Origin: an uncultured Alphaproteobacteria bacterium
GTDB taxonomy: Bacteria > Pseudomonadota > Alphaproteobacteria > Rhodobacterales > Rhodobacteraceae
Length of the DNA stretch: 24,688 bases
Assembly: GCA_902580265.1 (NCBI GenBank)
Contig: CACHJY010000017.1
Span: 1 to 24,688, forward strand
Direction of reading: 5' to 3'
Shown: positions 15,041 through 24,688 of the stretch, piece after piece
How the letters are laid out: every line of letters begins with the position of its first letter
Position numbering within the stretch: position 1 is the stretch's first letter
The notes under the pieces: model-generated
Database searches by the model: none
What the model saw: only the letters and a program-made list of their open reading frames with translations
What the model was told of the DNA's origin: nothing
Made by a program: the position numbers and the translations under genes

Positions 15041-16550
15041 TGAGTTCCTTTAAAGTACGTTTTAAGACTTTACCAGTTGCATTTCGTGGTAGTGCTGAAA
15101 CATAAACTATTTCGGAAGGTATTTTGAATTTTGCTAGGTTATTTAAACAGTGCTCTATGATTTTTTCTTTTGGCAGTTGTCTATTTTCTTTTAAGACAAC
15201 AAACAGTTTTCCAGTTTCCCCCCACTTTTTATCTGGAATCCCAATAATCGCAAGCTCAGCTATTTCATCAAATTGATAAAGTATATTTTCTACTTCAGCA
15301 GGATAAACATTTTCTCCTCCAGAGATATACATATCTTTTTCTCGGTCTACTATAAATACAAAACCATCTTCATCAAATTTTGCCAAGTCTCCTGTTTTTA
15401 GCCAGCCTTGATAAAATGACTCTTTGGTTGCTTTTTCGTTCATCCAATAACCTGGGGTCACGTTTGGGCCTTTAATTAACAATTCTCCTATCTCGTTTGG
15501 CTTTACTGGGGTCATATTCCTAGTTACGATCTTAATATCTGTATGTAAGACAGCTTTCCCAGCAGAGCCTATCTTATTGAGAGAATCTTCAGCAGCTAAG
15601 AATATACCAGCAGGGCTTGTTTCAGTCATGCCCCAGCCCTGAATAACGTCAATTCCCTTAGATTGCCAAGTCCTTATAATAATTTCTGCACAAGGTGCTC
15701 CTCCAACACCAACATTTCTTAATCTATTAAAATTAGTGGTATTAAAGTCTGAATGTTGCATCATAAATTGTAAAGGTGCTGGAACCGCAAATAAGTGTGT
15801 TATGCCAAGCTTATCACTATCTATTGCTTTTAAAGCGTGGGTTGGATCAAATTCTCTCATAATTATTATTTCTCCACCTTGATGAAGAACTGGGTTAGCA
15901 TAACAATTTATTCCACCTGTATGAAATAATGGTAGTACAACCAGCTGTTTTGTTTTGCTAGAGAGGTTTGCTATCCCAGATAGGTTAACAGCATTAAATA
16001 ATTGCATTTTATGATTTATTTTTGCTCCCTTGGGGTGTCCCGTTGTTCCAGAGGTATACATTATCATTATTAGATCATCCAAGCTAAGGGGTGCTTTTTT
16101 AAAATCTTCTGGGCGTTTGTTTACATTTTCTTGAAATTCACTCGGTTTTTCGTCTGAGTTAAAAAATTGTATATTTATATTGGGTATTAAAGAGCGTAGT
16201 TGGGTTGCAGTTGCTTCGAAACAATCGTCAATAATTAGCAAACTGGGTTCGCAATCATTTAATATAAAAACTAATTCATTTGCTGTAAGTCTCCAATTTA
16301 AAGGCACCATAATTGAACCAATTTTTGAACACGCAAACTGAAGCTCAAAGAAAATACTATGATTCTTTGACAAAATAGCAACTCGATCGCTATGCCCAAT
16401 ACCATTAGCCTGTAAAAAGTTGGATATCTTACACGCCGATAAATTTAAATCTTTATATGACATCTTCTTATCTAGCGAATAATCTGTAATAGCAATTTTA
16501 TTTGCATGCATTTTTGATTGATATTCTGCCCAATCATAATAATTAATCAT
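15024..16550 (-). CDS. Acyl-CoA ligase of the AMP-binding (ANL) superfamily
   Basis: A 508-residue adenylate-forming enzyme that activates a carboxylic acid with ATP and joins it to CoA. Core motifs: the P-loop YTSGTTGHPKG, GWGMTETSPAG, the KTGDLAKFDEDG hinge region, REKDMYISGGENVYPAEVE and the C-terminal catalytic-lysine motif LPRNATGKVLKR. The N-terminal and C-terminal domains are both complete. Medium- or long-chain fatty acids are likely substrates by resemblance to FadD/feruloyl-CoA-type ligases, but the substrate cannot be read from sequence here. It lies 12 bases after pyrG and overlaps the TerB-like gene by 17 bases. No membrane segment is seen. Confidence 0.9.
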   Translation of the reverse strand: MINYYDWAEYQSKMHANKIAITDYSLDKKMSYKDLNLSACKISNFLQANGIGHSDRVAILSKNHSIFFELQFACSKIGSIMVPLNWRLTANELVFILNDCEPSLLIIDDCFEATATQLRSLIPNINIQFFNSDEKPSEFQENVNKRPEDFKKAPLSLDDLIMIMYTSGTTGHPKGAKINHKMQLFNAVNLSGIANLSSKTKQLVVLPLFHTGGINCYANPVLHQGGEIIIMREFDPTHALKAIDSDKLGITHLFAVPAPLQFMMQHSDFNTTNFNRLRNVGVGGAPCAEIIIRTWQSKGIDVIQGWGMTETSPAGIFLAAEDSLNKIGSAGKAVLHTDIKIVTRNMTPVKPNEIGELLIKGPNVTPGYWMNEKATKESFYQGWLKTGDLAKFDEDGFVFIVDREKDMYISGGENVYPAEVENILYQFDEIAELAIIGIPDKKWGETGKLFVVLKENRQLPKEKIIEHCLNNLAKFKIPSEIVYVSALPRNATGKVLKRTLKELSEKNA

Positions 16551-16562
16551 TTATATATTCCC

Positions 16563-18203
16563 CTAAACTAATCTGGTTTGCTCCAAAATTTTTTTTACAA
16601 ACATCGAAAAAATTGGGTGAGGCTCAAAAGGTTTTGATTTAAGTTCTGGATGAAACTGTACTCCCAAAAAAAATGGGTGATTAGATAGTTCCACAATCTC
16701 TGGGAGCATGCCATCTTTAGAAAAGGCTGAAAATGTCAAACCATTTTCTTCTAGAGTTTTTTGATATTTTGTATTCACCTCAAATCTATGTCGATGTCTC
16801 TCTGAAACTAATGAATTTTTATAAATCGAAAAAGCCATTGTTCCTTTTTTTATTTTTGCTGGATATGCTCCAAGCCTCATTGTTCCGCCTTTATTTTGAA
16901 CTTTACTTCTAATTTCAATTTTTTGATCTTTGATCCATGTCGAAAGATGATAGATCAAGGGATCTTCTGAGTTCTTAAAATTTTCTTCAAATTCTTCAGA
17001 ATTTGCTTCTTTCATGTTCGCACAATTTCTTGCATATTCTATTACTAACAGCTGCATACCCAAACAAATCCCTAGAAAAGGGATTTGTTTCTCTCTTGCG
17101 AACTTAATTACTTTAATTTTCCCTTCTGTTCCTCTTTTTCCAAAGCCACCAGGTATTAAGATGCCATCAAACTTATTTAGTCTTTTAGTTTGGCCCTTTT
17201 TTTCAAATTCTTCAGACTCCAACCAAGTAATTTCTACATTTGTTTTATTAGCTAAACCTCCATGAAAAAGAGCTTCTGAAAGGGATTTGTAGGCATCTTC
17301 TAGTTTTGTGTATTTCCCAACAATAGCAATTTTCACTGATCCCTCTGAGTTCCTATACCTTAAACTAACATCATTCCAAATGCTTAGGTCAGGTTTAGTT
17401 TTAGAGCATAATTTTAAAACTTGAAGTACTGCTTCATCTAACCCTTCTTTGAAAAAAGCAATTGGGGCTTCATATATTGTTTCGAGATCACTAGCAGCAA
17501 TAATATTTTTTTCATCAACATTGCAGAAAAGAGCGATTTTTTCTTTTTCCTTTCTGGGGATAGGTACTTCTGATCGACAAACTAAAATATCAGGACTTAT
17601 CCCAATAGATCTTAATTCCTTTACTGAATGCTGTGTTGGCTTCGTTTTTAGTTCACCAGAAGATGATAGAAATGGTAATAGTGTTAAGTGCACAAAAATA
17701 CATGAATTCGGTTTTTTTTCCTGCGAGAATTGTCGAATAGCTTCAAAAAAAGGCAAGCCCTCAATATCCCCAATGGTTCCACCTATTTCACAAAGCATGA
17801 AGTCGACTTCATCCTCATTTTGTTCTAGAAATTTCTTTATTTCATTTGTGACATGAGGTATTACCTGGATGGTCTCCCCCAGATAATCACCCTTCCTTTC
17901 TCTTTCCAGAACAGTAGAATAAATTCGTCCTGAAGAAACTGAGTCCGCACCTTGGGCAGCTACGCCCGTAAATCTCTCATAATGTCCCAGATCAAGGTCT
18001 GTTTCAGCACCATCATCAGTGACAAATACCTCTCCATGTTCAAAGGGCGACATTGTTCCTGGATCAACGTTTAAATATGGATCGAGTTTCCTAAGTCGTA
18101 CTGAGAAGCCTCTTGCTTGTAATAACGCTCCTAATGATGCCGATGTAAGTCCCTTTCCTAAAGAAGACACAACACCACCTGTAATAAAAACAAATTTTGC
18201 CAA
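16563..18203 (-). CDS. pyrG: CTP synthase
   Basis: A 546-residue enzyme converting UTP to CTP with ATP and glutamine. The amidoligase domain (about residues 1-270) shows [38 protein letters not shown] and [14 protein letters not shown]. The class I glutaminase domain (about 290-546) shows [11 protein letters not shown], the nucleophile motif GICLGMQL and the His-Glu pair in FHPELKS. Length is standard. It follows secG by 73 bases; secG-pyrG adjacency is usual in Alphaproteobacteria, though kdsA and eno, often next, are replaced here by an acyl-CoA ligase. With carA at the top of the block, two pyrimidine-pathway genes share the region. Confidence 0.97.
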   Translation of the reverse strand: MAKFVFITGGVVSSLGKGLTSASLGALLQARGFSVRLRKLDPYLNVDPGTMSPFEHGEVFVTDDGAETDLDLGHYERFTGVAAQGADSVSSGRIYSTVLERERKGDYLGETIQVIPHVTNEIKKFLEQNEDEVDFMLCEIGGTIGDIEGLPFFEAIRQFSQEKKPNSCIFVHLTLLPFLSSSGELKTKPTQHSVKELRSIGISPDILVCRSEVPIPRKEKEKIALFCNVDEKNIIAASDLETIYEAPIAFFKEGLDEAVLQVLKLCSKTKPDLSIWNDVSLRYRNSEGSVKIAIVGKYTKLEDAYKSLSEALFHGGLANKTNVEITWLESEEFEKKGQTKRLNKFDGILIPGGFGKRGTEGKIKVIKFAREKQIPFLGICLGMQLLVIEYARNCANMKEANSEEFEENFKNSEDPLIYHLSTWIKDQKIEIRSKVQNKGGTMRLGAYPAKIKKGTMAFSIYKNSLVSERHRHRFEVNTKYQKTLEENGLTFSAFSKDGMLPEIVELSNHPFFLGVQFHPELKSKPFEPHPIFSMFVKKILEQTRLV

Positions 18204-18276
18204 AACACACCCTTCAAAAGAGACTATGACCCAAGTTTATTTTAGATTAACAAAACTCACAAGCTGATAGTTTATA

Positions 18277-18630
18277 TTATTCTGAAGGGGGAGTTAAAAC
18301 ACCGTCATCACTTTTAAAGTTCTTTAGGTCAGGTAACTTTGGCGTTAACTCTTTATCTTCACTACCATTACCATTAGTTGATTCCTCAAAAACTGAAGTA
18401 TTTGAGTCACTATTTATCGATAGTATTGTAAGCAAAATAGCAATTAAAAAGAAGAGACCAGTGAGGATCCAAGTCAGCTTTGACAGAGGGTTAGCTGACT
18501 TAGTACCAGTACCAAAACCTTGGTTATCTGATCCCATACCAAGGCCTCCGCCCTCAGACCTTTGAAAGAGAACCACTAATATTAAAAAAACAGTAACAAT
18601 TAAATGGCTAATTAGTAAAACGTTGGACAT
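18277..18630 (-). CDS. secG: Protein-export membrane protein SecG
   Basis: A 117-residue protein with two membrane helices (about residues 3-24 and 52-71) around the conserved LFQRSEGGGLGM loop, the signature of SecG. The subunit assists SecA-driven translocation through SecYEG at the inner membrane. The C-terminal tail, residues 75-117, is polar, acidic and Ser/Pro-rich, as in many alphaproteobacterial SecG. It starts three bases after the ilvC stop and precedes pyrG. Confidence 0.93.
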   Translation of the reverse strand: MSNVLLISHLIVTVFLILVVLFQRSEGGGLGMGSDNQGFGTGTKSANPLSKLTWILTGLFFLIAILLTILSINSDSNTSVFEESTNGNGSEDKELTPKLPDLKNFKSDDGVLTPPSE

Positions 18631-18633
18631 TTT

Positions 18634-19701
<1,068 letters not shown>

Positions 19702-19730
19702 TTAACAGAACAAAATATTCTTTTTTTATT

Positions 19731-20927
19731 TTATTTCCCCATACCAGCTTTAATTAAAGTTCTTTTGAGAACTGGACTCCGATTTAAATACATTAAAAAA
19801 TTCTTTCTAGCAATTTTGAGAAAAATATTTTCTGTCATGGAGATTTTATTCAATATATGAATTCCAAAAACTTTACTCCCAGTTAAAGGGTACCTTTTAA
19901 ATTGATATTGTTTCAAAACGCTATCTGCTCCTATATCCTCATTGTTTTTTAGCGCCTTTTTACAAATGTTATAAAGAGTGATGATATCCTCAACCGAAGT
20001 ATTAAGTCCTTGTGCTCCAGTTGGAGGCATTACATGCGCACTTTCTGCAATAAGAACAGTTCTTTTGCTTACTAGAGTTTTTGAGAGTTGAGAGGATACT
20101 GGCCATTTCTGCCTTTTGCTTGTAACTTTTATATCTCCCCTAATACCCAAACTTTTTTTCGAAATTATATAGTCGAATTCTGCATCATCTAAATTAAATG
20201 CGTCATTTATGGCCTCGGAAGTGTCCATCCATACTATAGTGGAGTTTAATTGCTCTGAAGAAGTTCGAATAGGAATTATTGTAAAAGGTCCGCCAACATC
20301 TAATATTTCAGTGGTTCTGTCTTTATGTTTTTTTGAATGAGATACCTGGAAGACCATCGCTAACTGATTGTACGAGGTTTTAACAATGTTTATTTTCTCT
20401 CTTTTTCTAATAGAGCTATCTTTTCCTTCACAAGATATTAATAAATTTCCACTCAACGTTTTTCCTTTTGAAGTTTTTACTGAAATATTGTCATCAAAAG
20501 CGTAGTGGTCTACTATTGAGTCACCGATGTTTAGAAAAAAATTTTTATTTTTCTTAAGCCGATTTAATAATTCTGTATGAAGAATGTTATTAGGAATGTT
20601 GTAACCAAAGTTTTCACTATTGATTTCCTTTGGTTCAAATAGTACTCTGGCTGCTTCTCCATTTTTTGAACTACCTACGTCAATTATTTCCATTTCCTTG
20701 AGCGGCTGAGAAAACGGTTCTATATTTTCCCAGATACCTATTTGTTTAAAAACACTAATTGCAGGTTTGAGAAAGGCAGTAGTTCTTTGATCTGCGTGCA
20801 ATTTGTTTATGTCACTTGGTTCAAAGCATTCAACTATAAGTTTTTCCTTACACAACAAAGAGGCTGTTATCAAACCCGATATTCCGAGCCCTGATACAAT
20901 AACGCTACTAGATTTTTTTTTGTTCAT
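19731..20927 (-). CDS. UbiH/COQ6-family FAD-dependent hydroxylase
   Basis: A 398-residue flavoprotein monooxygenase. The N-terminal FAD dinucleotide motif is GLGISGLITASLL, with LISCEGKDSSIRKR mid-chain (the DG-like motif, with EGKDS in place of the usual ADG) and the second FAD motif AESAHVMPPTGAQGLNTSVED. This family hydroxylates the ubiquinone ring. Which ring position (UbiH, UbiF, UbiI or the broader alphaproteobacterial UbiL) cannot be settled from sequence alone. The start ATG lies 20 bases inside the end of carA, so the two are probably translationally coupled. Confidence 0.85.
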   Translation of the reverse strand: MNKKKSSSVIVSGLGISGLITASLLCKEKLIVECFEPSDINKLHADQRTTAFLKPAISVFKQIGIWENIEPFSQPLKEMEIIDVGSSKNGEAARVLFEPKEINSENFGYNIPNNILHTELLNRLKKNKNFFLNIGDSIVDHYAFDDNISVKTSKGKTLSGNLLISCEGKDSSIRKREKINIVKTSYNQLAMVFQVSHSKKHKDRTTEILDVGGPFTIIPIRTSSEQLNSTIVWMDTSEAINDAFNLDDAEFDYIISKKSLGIRGDIKVTSKRQKWPVSSQLSKTLVSKRTVLIAESAHVMPPTGAQGLNTSVEDIITLYNICKKALKNNEDIGADSVLKQYQFKRYPLTGSKVFGIHILNKISMTENIFLKIARKNFLMYLNRSPVLKRTLIKAGMGK

Positions 20928-22047
20928 TATCTTTATACTTCATTACCAATTGAACGAATTTATCAAATAGATAAAGACTGTCATGTGGCCCCGAGCTTGC
21001 CTCAGGATGATATTGGACCGAGAATATATCTTTTTCTTTATGAGCTATTCCACAGTTTGATCCGTCAAAGAGAGATACATGACTTTCCAAAATATTTTGA
21101 GGCAAGCTCTCTCCATTTATTGCAAATCCATGATTCATAGACGTTATTTCGACTTTACCAGTACTTAAGTCTAATACTGGGTGGTTTGCCCCATGATGTC
21201 CGTGGTTCATTTTTTCTGTTTGTGCGCCCAAAGCTAAGCCTAAAAGCTGGTGACCCAAGCAAATTCCAAAGATTGGAATAGAGGTGTTATCAACTAGCTT
21301 TTTTAATACACGATTAGTAAACCTGTCGGTGGCTGCAGGATCTCCAGGTCCATTGGAAAGCAATATCCCATGGGGTTTTGATGCCACTATTTCGTCAAAG
21401 GTTACATGACCTGGTTTGAGCTCTATTTCGACTTTGTAATTTGCAAGATTGTTCAAGATGTTTAATTTTGTTCCAAAATCAAATACAAGCACTTTTGCAG
21501 AGTTTTTACTTAGGTTTGGTTCTTTTTTTTTATCTGGCTTATTAATTTGATGAATTTGAGAAGTAAGGTCTCTTCCTTTTATTCCCGGCCACTCTCCTAA
21601 TTTGCTTTGAAGGAATTCCAAATCATGGTCACCATTTTGATTGAAATGTACGAGGGCCTTGGGTGCGCCCAGTTCTCTTATCCGCTTTGTTAATGCTCTT
21701 GTATCAATCCCATAAAGCCCAGTTATGTTATTTCTTTCCAGCCAAAGATCAAAAGCTAGCTCGTTTCTCCAATTTGATGGTATAGTAGGTTTTGCACGCG
21801 TAACTACCCCTGTTGCCATCGGTTTTAGAGACTCGTTATCATCTCTATTTGTTCCTACAATTCCTATGTGCGGAAACGTAAAGGTAATTATTTGTTCAGC
21901 GTAGGATGGATCAGATATTATTTCTTGATAACCAGTCATTGACGTATTGAAACACAACTCACCTATGCCAAAACCTTCATTACCAAACCCAATTGCATCC
22001 CAAGTCGTTCCATCTTCTAACAGTAATAAACCGGAAATTTTTCTCAT
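20908..22047 (-). CDS. carA: Carbamoyl-phosphate synthase small subunit
   Basis: A 379-residue glutaminase subunit that supplies ammonia to CarB for carbamoyl phosphate, feeding pyrimidine and arginine synthesis. The N-terminal CarA domain shows FNTSMTGYQEI and YGIDTRALTKRIRE. The class I amidotransferase domain shows LSNGPGDP, nucleophile Cys263 in GICLGHQLLG, and His347/Glu349 in YHPEASSGP. Complete triad, normal length. It is divergent from the YqeY-domain gene, a familiar alphaproteobacterial arrangement. carB is not in the window. It opens the long minus-strand block. Confidence 0.97.
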   Translation of the reverse strand: MRKISGLLLLEDGTTWDAIGFGNEGFGIGELCFNTSMTGYQEIISDPSYAEQIITFTFPHIGIVGTNRDDNESLKPMATGVVTRAKPTIPSNWRNELAFDLWLERNNITGLYGIDTRALTKRIRELGAPKALVHFNQNGDHDLEFLQSKLGEWPGIKGRDLTSQIHQINKPDKKKEPNLSKNSAKVLVFDFGTKLNILNNLANYKVEIELKPGHVTFDEIVASKPHGILLSNGPGDPAATDRFTNRVLKKLVDNTSIPIFGICLGHQLLGLALGAQTEKMNHGHHGANHPVLDLSTGKVEITSMNHGFAINGESLPQNILESHVSLFDGSNCGIAHKEKDIFSVQYHPEASSGPHDSLYLFDKFVQLVMKYKDNEQKKI

Positions 22048-22090
22048 ATCTAATTAATTAAATTATTGAATAAGTCTTGAACAAACTAGA

Positions 22091-22096
22091 AGTATA
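22091..22096 (-). promoter_or_regulatory. Candidate -10 box for carA
   Basis: TATACT on the minus strand, about 44 bases before the carA ATG, in the 140-base divergent gap. No good -35 box lies 16-18 bases upstream, so this is only a candidate. Confidence 0.25.
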
Positions 22097-22105
22097 TCTT
22101 TTTCA

Positions 22106-22134
22106 TTGCAAATAAAAGATTTAATTGCTACATA
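22106..22134 (+). promoter_or_regulatory. Candidate promoter for the YqeY-domain gene
   Basis: TTGCAA (22106-22111), 17 bases, then TACATA (22129-22134), about 54 bases before the ATG at 22188. Spacing is ideal but the -10 box is imperfect. A ribosome binding site, AGAGAGG, follows near 22176-22182. Confidence 0.3.
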
Positions 22135-22187
22135 GACGCTCGGATTATTTTGATGAAAGATTGTGACTTGAAAAAAGAGAGGTAACT

Positions 22188-22640
22188 ATGCGATCTGAAT
22201 TACATGAAAATTTGAAAGAAGCAATCAAATCACAAGAGAAACAGCGGGTAGCCACTTTAAGGCTGATTAATGCAGCAATAAAGGATAGGGACATTGCGGT
22301 TAGGTCTGAGGAGAATACAGAAGGTGTAAGTGATAACGAAATTATTTTAATTTTATCAAATATGGTTAAACAAAGAAAGCAAAGTATTATTCAGTATGAG
22401 GAAGGTGGCAGAGTTGAGCTTGCCGAGAGAGAAAGAGAAGAAATTAAAATTATTCAAGAATTTCTTCCTAATCAACTTAACGACGAAGAAATTCAGATCG
22501 AAATTTCAAAAATCATAGAATATCATGGCCAGTTAAGCATCAAAGATATGGGCAAGATAATGGGTGAGTTGAAAGGTAAGTTTAGTGGTAGAATGGATTT
22601 TGGAAAAGCATCTGAGATAGTTAAGGCTCTACTAAAATAG
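22188..22640 (+). CDS. yqeY: GatB/YqeY-domain protein
   Basis: A 150-residue helical protein of the YqeY family. It shows LHENLKEAIKSQEKQRVATLRL in two parts (LKEAIKSQEK and RVATLRLINAAIKDRD), then MVKQRKQSIIQYEEGGR, EIKIIQEFLPNQL and the C-terminal DMGKIMGELKGKFSGRMDFG. This last domain resembles the tail of GatB, the tRNA-dependent amidotransferase subunit, so tRNA binding has been suggested, but the role is not established. AGAGAGG lies about six bases before the ATG. In many Alphaproteobacteria dnaG and rpoD follow; here hppA converges instead, 31 bases away. Confidence 0.93.
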   Translation: MRSELHENLKEAIKSQEKQRVATLRLINAAIKDRDIAVRSEENTEGVSDNEIILILSNMVKQRKQSIIQYEEGGRVELAEREREEIKIIQEFLPNQLNDEEIQIEISKIIEYHGQLSIKDMGKIMGELKGKFSGRMDFGKASEIVKALLK

Positions 22641-22651
22641 TAAAGCCTTAA
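22621..22651. terminator. Near-perfect hairpin between convergent yqeY and hppA
   Basis: TTAAGGCT (22621-22628) pairs with AGCCTTAA (22644-22651), and TACTA (22630-22634) with TAGTA (22638-22642), leaving one mismatch and a three-base loop. The yqeY stop codon lies in the loop-proximal arm. Neither side is followed by a T-run in the transcript, so it is not a textbook intrinsic terminator; a two-way 3'-end stabilising or weak terminating hairpin is a reasonable reading. Confidence 0.45.
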
Positions 22652-22671
22652 AAAAGCCTAAAAATATGATA

Positions 22672-24687
22672 CTAAACAAGTAGAGGGGCGATAACCAAGC
22701 TAACTATCGCCATAACGTTTATTAGAATATTCATAGAAGGACCTGATGTATCTTTCAGAGGATCACCAACAGTGTCACCGACCACTGTTGCTTTATGTAC
22801 CTCAGACCCTTTACCCCCTAAGTTGCCTTTTTCAACGTATTTTTTTGCATTATCCCAAGCTCCTCCGGCATTAGCCATCATCAAAGCCATCATTACACAG
22901 CAAATTAGTGCTCCCCCAAGCATTCCTCCTAATGCTTTAGGGCCTAAAATTGTACCAACAACAACTGGAGCCAAAACCGCAAGAGCGCCTGGAGCTATCA
23001 TTTTTCTTAATGCAGCTTTTGTAGCGATGTCTACGCATTTAGCTGTATCCGGCTTTGCTTTCCCTTCTAAAAGGCCAGGAATTTCCTTAAATTGACGCCT
23101 GATCTCTTTAATCATATCAAAAGCCGCATCGCCAACAGCTGTCATTGTCATTGAGCTAACTAGAAACGGGAAAATTCCACCAAGGAACATCCCTGCTAAA
23201 ACTAAAGGATCATTAATAGCAAGAACAAAACTGCTATCACTTCCACTGATTTTCTCTATGTATGCACTTATAAGAGCCAACGCGGCCAAGGCTGCAGCGC
23301 TTATCGCGAATCCTTTTCCTATCGCCGCCGTTGTATTTCCGACTTCATCTAAAGAGTCAGTTATTTCACGAGTTTCTTTGCCCATCTCTGACATTTCTGC
23401 TATTCCACCAGCATTATCTGCCACAGGACCGTAGGCGTCTATTGCCATCGTTATACCAACTGTACTTAACATCCCAACGGCCGCCATACCAACACCATAT
23501 AGGCCTGCAAAAGAGTTAGCTGTGAAAATGATCACAACTATCGCAAGTACCGGTATGGCTACGGACTGCATACCAACAGCAAGTCCTGTTATCATTATAG
23601 TAGCAGCACCAGTTTCTCCTCCTTCAGCGATTTTTCGGACAGGCTTTCCTCCGGTGTAGTATTCCGTGACCAGACCAACTACTATCCCACCAATGGCTCC
23701 TATAAGTACTGCTATCCAAACATTTGCTGATACCCCGACAGAAGTAATAGTAAAATACGCGGCTATGATAAAAAGCACTGCAGAACCAATTGTACCATAC
23801 CTTAGCGCCATTTCAGGGCTGCTATTAGAAAACATTCTGACAGTTAAAATACCAAGAATGGAACAAATCAAGCCAACGGAGGCAAGAACTAAAGGCATGC
23901 CAATCAAAGCTTCGACATCTCCTCCTAACAGAGAAACCGACGAAGTGGACATTGTTGTCGCTAAAATTATAGATGCTATTATGGACCCGCAATAAGACTC
24001 AAAAATGTCAGAGCCCATACCAGCTACGTCCCCAACGTTGTCTCCAACATTATCTGCTATCACTCCAGGATTCCTAGGATCGTCTTCTGGTATCCCGGCC
24101 TCAACCTTTCCAACTAAATCTGCGCCTACGTCAGCACTTTTGGTAAATATTCCACCCCCAACTCTTGAAAAAAGAGCAACAGATGATGCCCCCATAGCGA
24201 AGCCTTCGATCGCATGAATCTGCTTGAGATCTCCTCCAAAATTATAGAAAAGAATCCCTATTCCAACTAAACCCATGGCAGCAACAGTCAAGCCCATGAT
24301 CGAACCACCAAAAAATGCAATGTTAAGTGCTGAAGCGGCACCTGCCTCACTAGCTGCTACAGCAGTTCTAACATTAGCTTTAGTCGCAGTGTACATCCCA
24401 ATATACCCCGCAGAACCAGAACATAACGCCCCAAGGAAGAAGGCTAAAGAGGTTTCCCAGCCTAAAAAATAATATAATGCAGCTAAACAGATGGCACAAA
24501 ATATACTAAGTATTTTATATTCCGCAGCCATGAAAACCATTGCCCCGAGGTGTATTTCGTCCCCGATTTCTTTGACTCTACCTGTACCTTCGTTAGCGCT
24601 TCTGACCTGCAGGTAAACAATAAAAGCACATAAAAGTCCAAAAAGACCAAAAAATATGGGTATTGATGGATTGAGTAACATTGACAT
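22672..24687 (-). CDS. hppA: Membrane-bound pyrophosphatase, K+-dependent type, likely Na+-translocating
   Basis: A 671-residue integral membrane protein with about 16 helices that pumps cations using pyrophosphate hydrolysis. Signatures: [20 protein letters not shown] in part ([12 protein letters not shown]), [33 protein letters not shown] and [19 protein letters not shown], all Mg-PPi ligands present. [10 protein letters not shown] has Ala454 and Gly457 where K+-independent enzymes have Lys and Thr, so K+-dependence is expected. In helix 6, SDIFES places Glu230 three residues after Asp227, as in the Thermotoga Na+ pump and unlike plant H+ pumps. The ATG at 24687 is one base from the window edge; a second ATG at 24681 is possible, and an upstream start cannot be excluded. 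Confidence 0.94.
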   Translation of the reverse strand: MSMLLNPSIPIFFGLFGLLCAFIVYLQVRSANEGTGRVKEIGDEIHLGAMVFMAAEYKILSIFCAICLAALYYFLGWETSLAFFLGALCSGSAGYIGMYTATKANVRTAVAASEAGAASALNIAFFGGSIMGLTVAAMGLVGIGILFYNFGGDLKQIHAIEGFAMGASSVALFSRVGGGIFTKSADVGADLVGKVEAGIPEDDPRNPGVIADNVGDNVGDVAGMGSDIFESYCGSIIASIILATTMSTSSVSLLGGDVEALIGMPLVLASVGLICSILGILTVRMFSNSSPEMALRYGTIGSAVLFIIAAYFTITSVGVSANVWIAVLIGAIGGIVVGLVTEYYTGGKPVRKIAEGGETGAATIMITGLAVGMQSVAIPVLAIVVIIFTANSFAGLYGVGMAAVGMLSTVGITMAIDAYGPVADNAGGIAEMSEMGKETREITDSLDEVGNTTAAIGKGFAISAAALAALALISAYIEKISGSDSSFVLAINDPLVLAGMFLGGIFPFLVSSMTMTAVGDAAFDMIKEIRRQFKEIPGLLEGKAKPDTAKCVDIATKAALRKMIAPGALAVLAPVVVGTILGPKALGGMLGGALICCVMMALMMANAGGAWDNAKKYVEKGNLGGKGSEVHKATVVGDTVGDPLKDTSGPSMNILINVMAIVSLVIAPLLV

Positions 24688-24688
24688 T

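Noticed and set aside
22772..24472. Several plus-strand frames opposite hppA, Pro/Thr/Ser-rich
   Set aside because: Shadows caused by the Gly/Ala/Val-rich codons of the pyrophosphatase; no start signals or motifs.

Overview
This window looks like part of a contig from a low-GC, gene-dense, probably marine alphaproteobacterium with a streamlined genome. GC was judged by eye, not counted. The lineage call rests on gene content and order: fabG-acpP-fabF-mltG, ftsB followed by pdhA, an E1-beta subunit carrying a lipoyl domain, a small coiled-coil (DUF4164-like) gene overlapping zapA and divergent from tkt, purL-bolA-grxD, and carA divergent from a GatB/YqeY-domain gene. Intergenic gaps are short and none approaches 300 bases outside genes. 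I saw no tRNA, rRNA, CRISPR array, insertion sequence or phage gene. I did not recognise a wholly new defence or mobile system; the most unusual feature is the domain layout of the pyruvate dehydrogenase complex.

Layout. Bases 1 to about 265 are an internal piece of dnaB on the minus strand. It joins abruptly, head to head, to the last 70-odd codons of fabG on the plus strand, and both genes are broken at the same point. Next come acpP, fabF, mltG and cysE on the plus strand (638-4017): type II fatty acid synthesis, peptidoglycan transglycosylase and cysteine biosynthesis. Facing them is a minus-strand block running from 10907 down to 4019: tkt, pgk, ftsB, pdhA, pdhB, pdhC. It leads from the pentose phosphate/Calvin-type transketolase through lower glycolysis to acetyl-CoA. 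A divergent promoter region (10908-11043) separates tkt from a plus-strand pair, the DUF4164-like gene and zapA.

A second long minus-strand block runs from 22047 down to 11734: carA, a UbiH-family hydroxylase, ilvC, secG, pyrG, an acyl-CoA ligase, a TerB-like gene, purL, bolA and grxD. Junctions are overlaps or gaps of a few to about 75 bases, so much of it may be co-transcribed. It mixes pyrimidine (carA, pyrG) and purine (purL) synthesis with branched-chain amino acids (ilvC), quinone hydroxylation, protein export (secG) and iron-sulfur handling (bolA-grxD). Divergent from carA is the YqeY-domain gene, and convergent with that is hppA, a membrane pyrophosphatase whose start codon lies one base from the window end.

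Main points of interest: (1) pdhC encodes an E2 with no lipoyl domain, and the only lipoyl domain in the cluster is fused to E1-beta; (2) the pyrophosphatase combines K+-dependence residues with an ion-gate glutamate in the position found in Na+-pumping enzymes; (3) the dnaB/fabG junction may be an assembly or amplification chimera; (4) the tkt-pgk-ftsB-pdhABC order lacks gap, eno and lpd; (5) alternating GAATCA/TGATTC repeats cover the ftsB start, and a palindrome sits just before pdhA.
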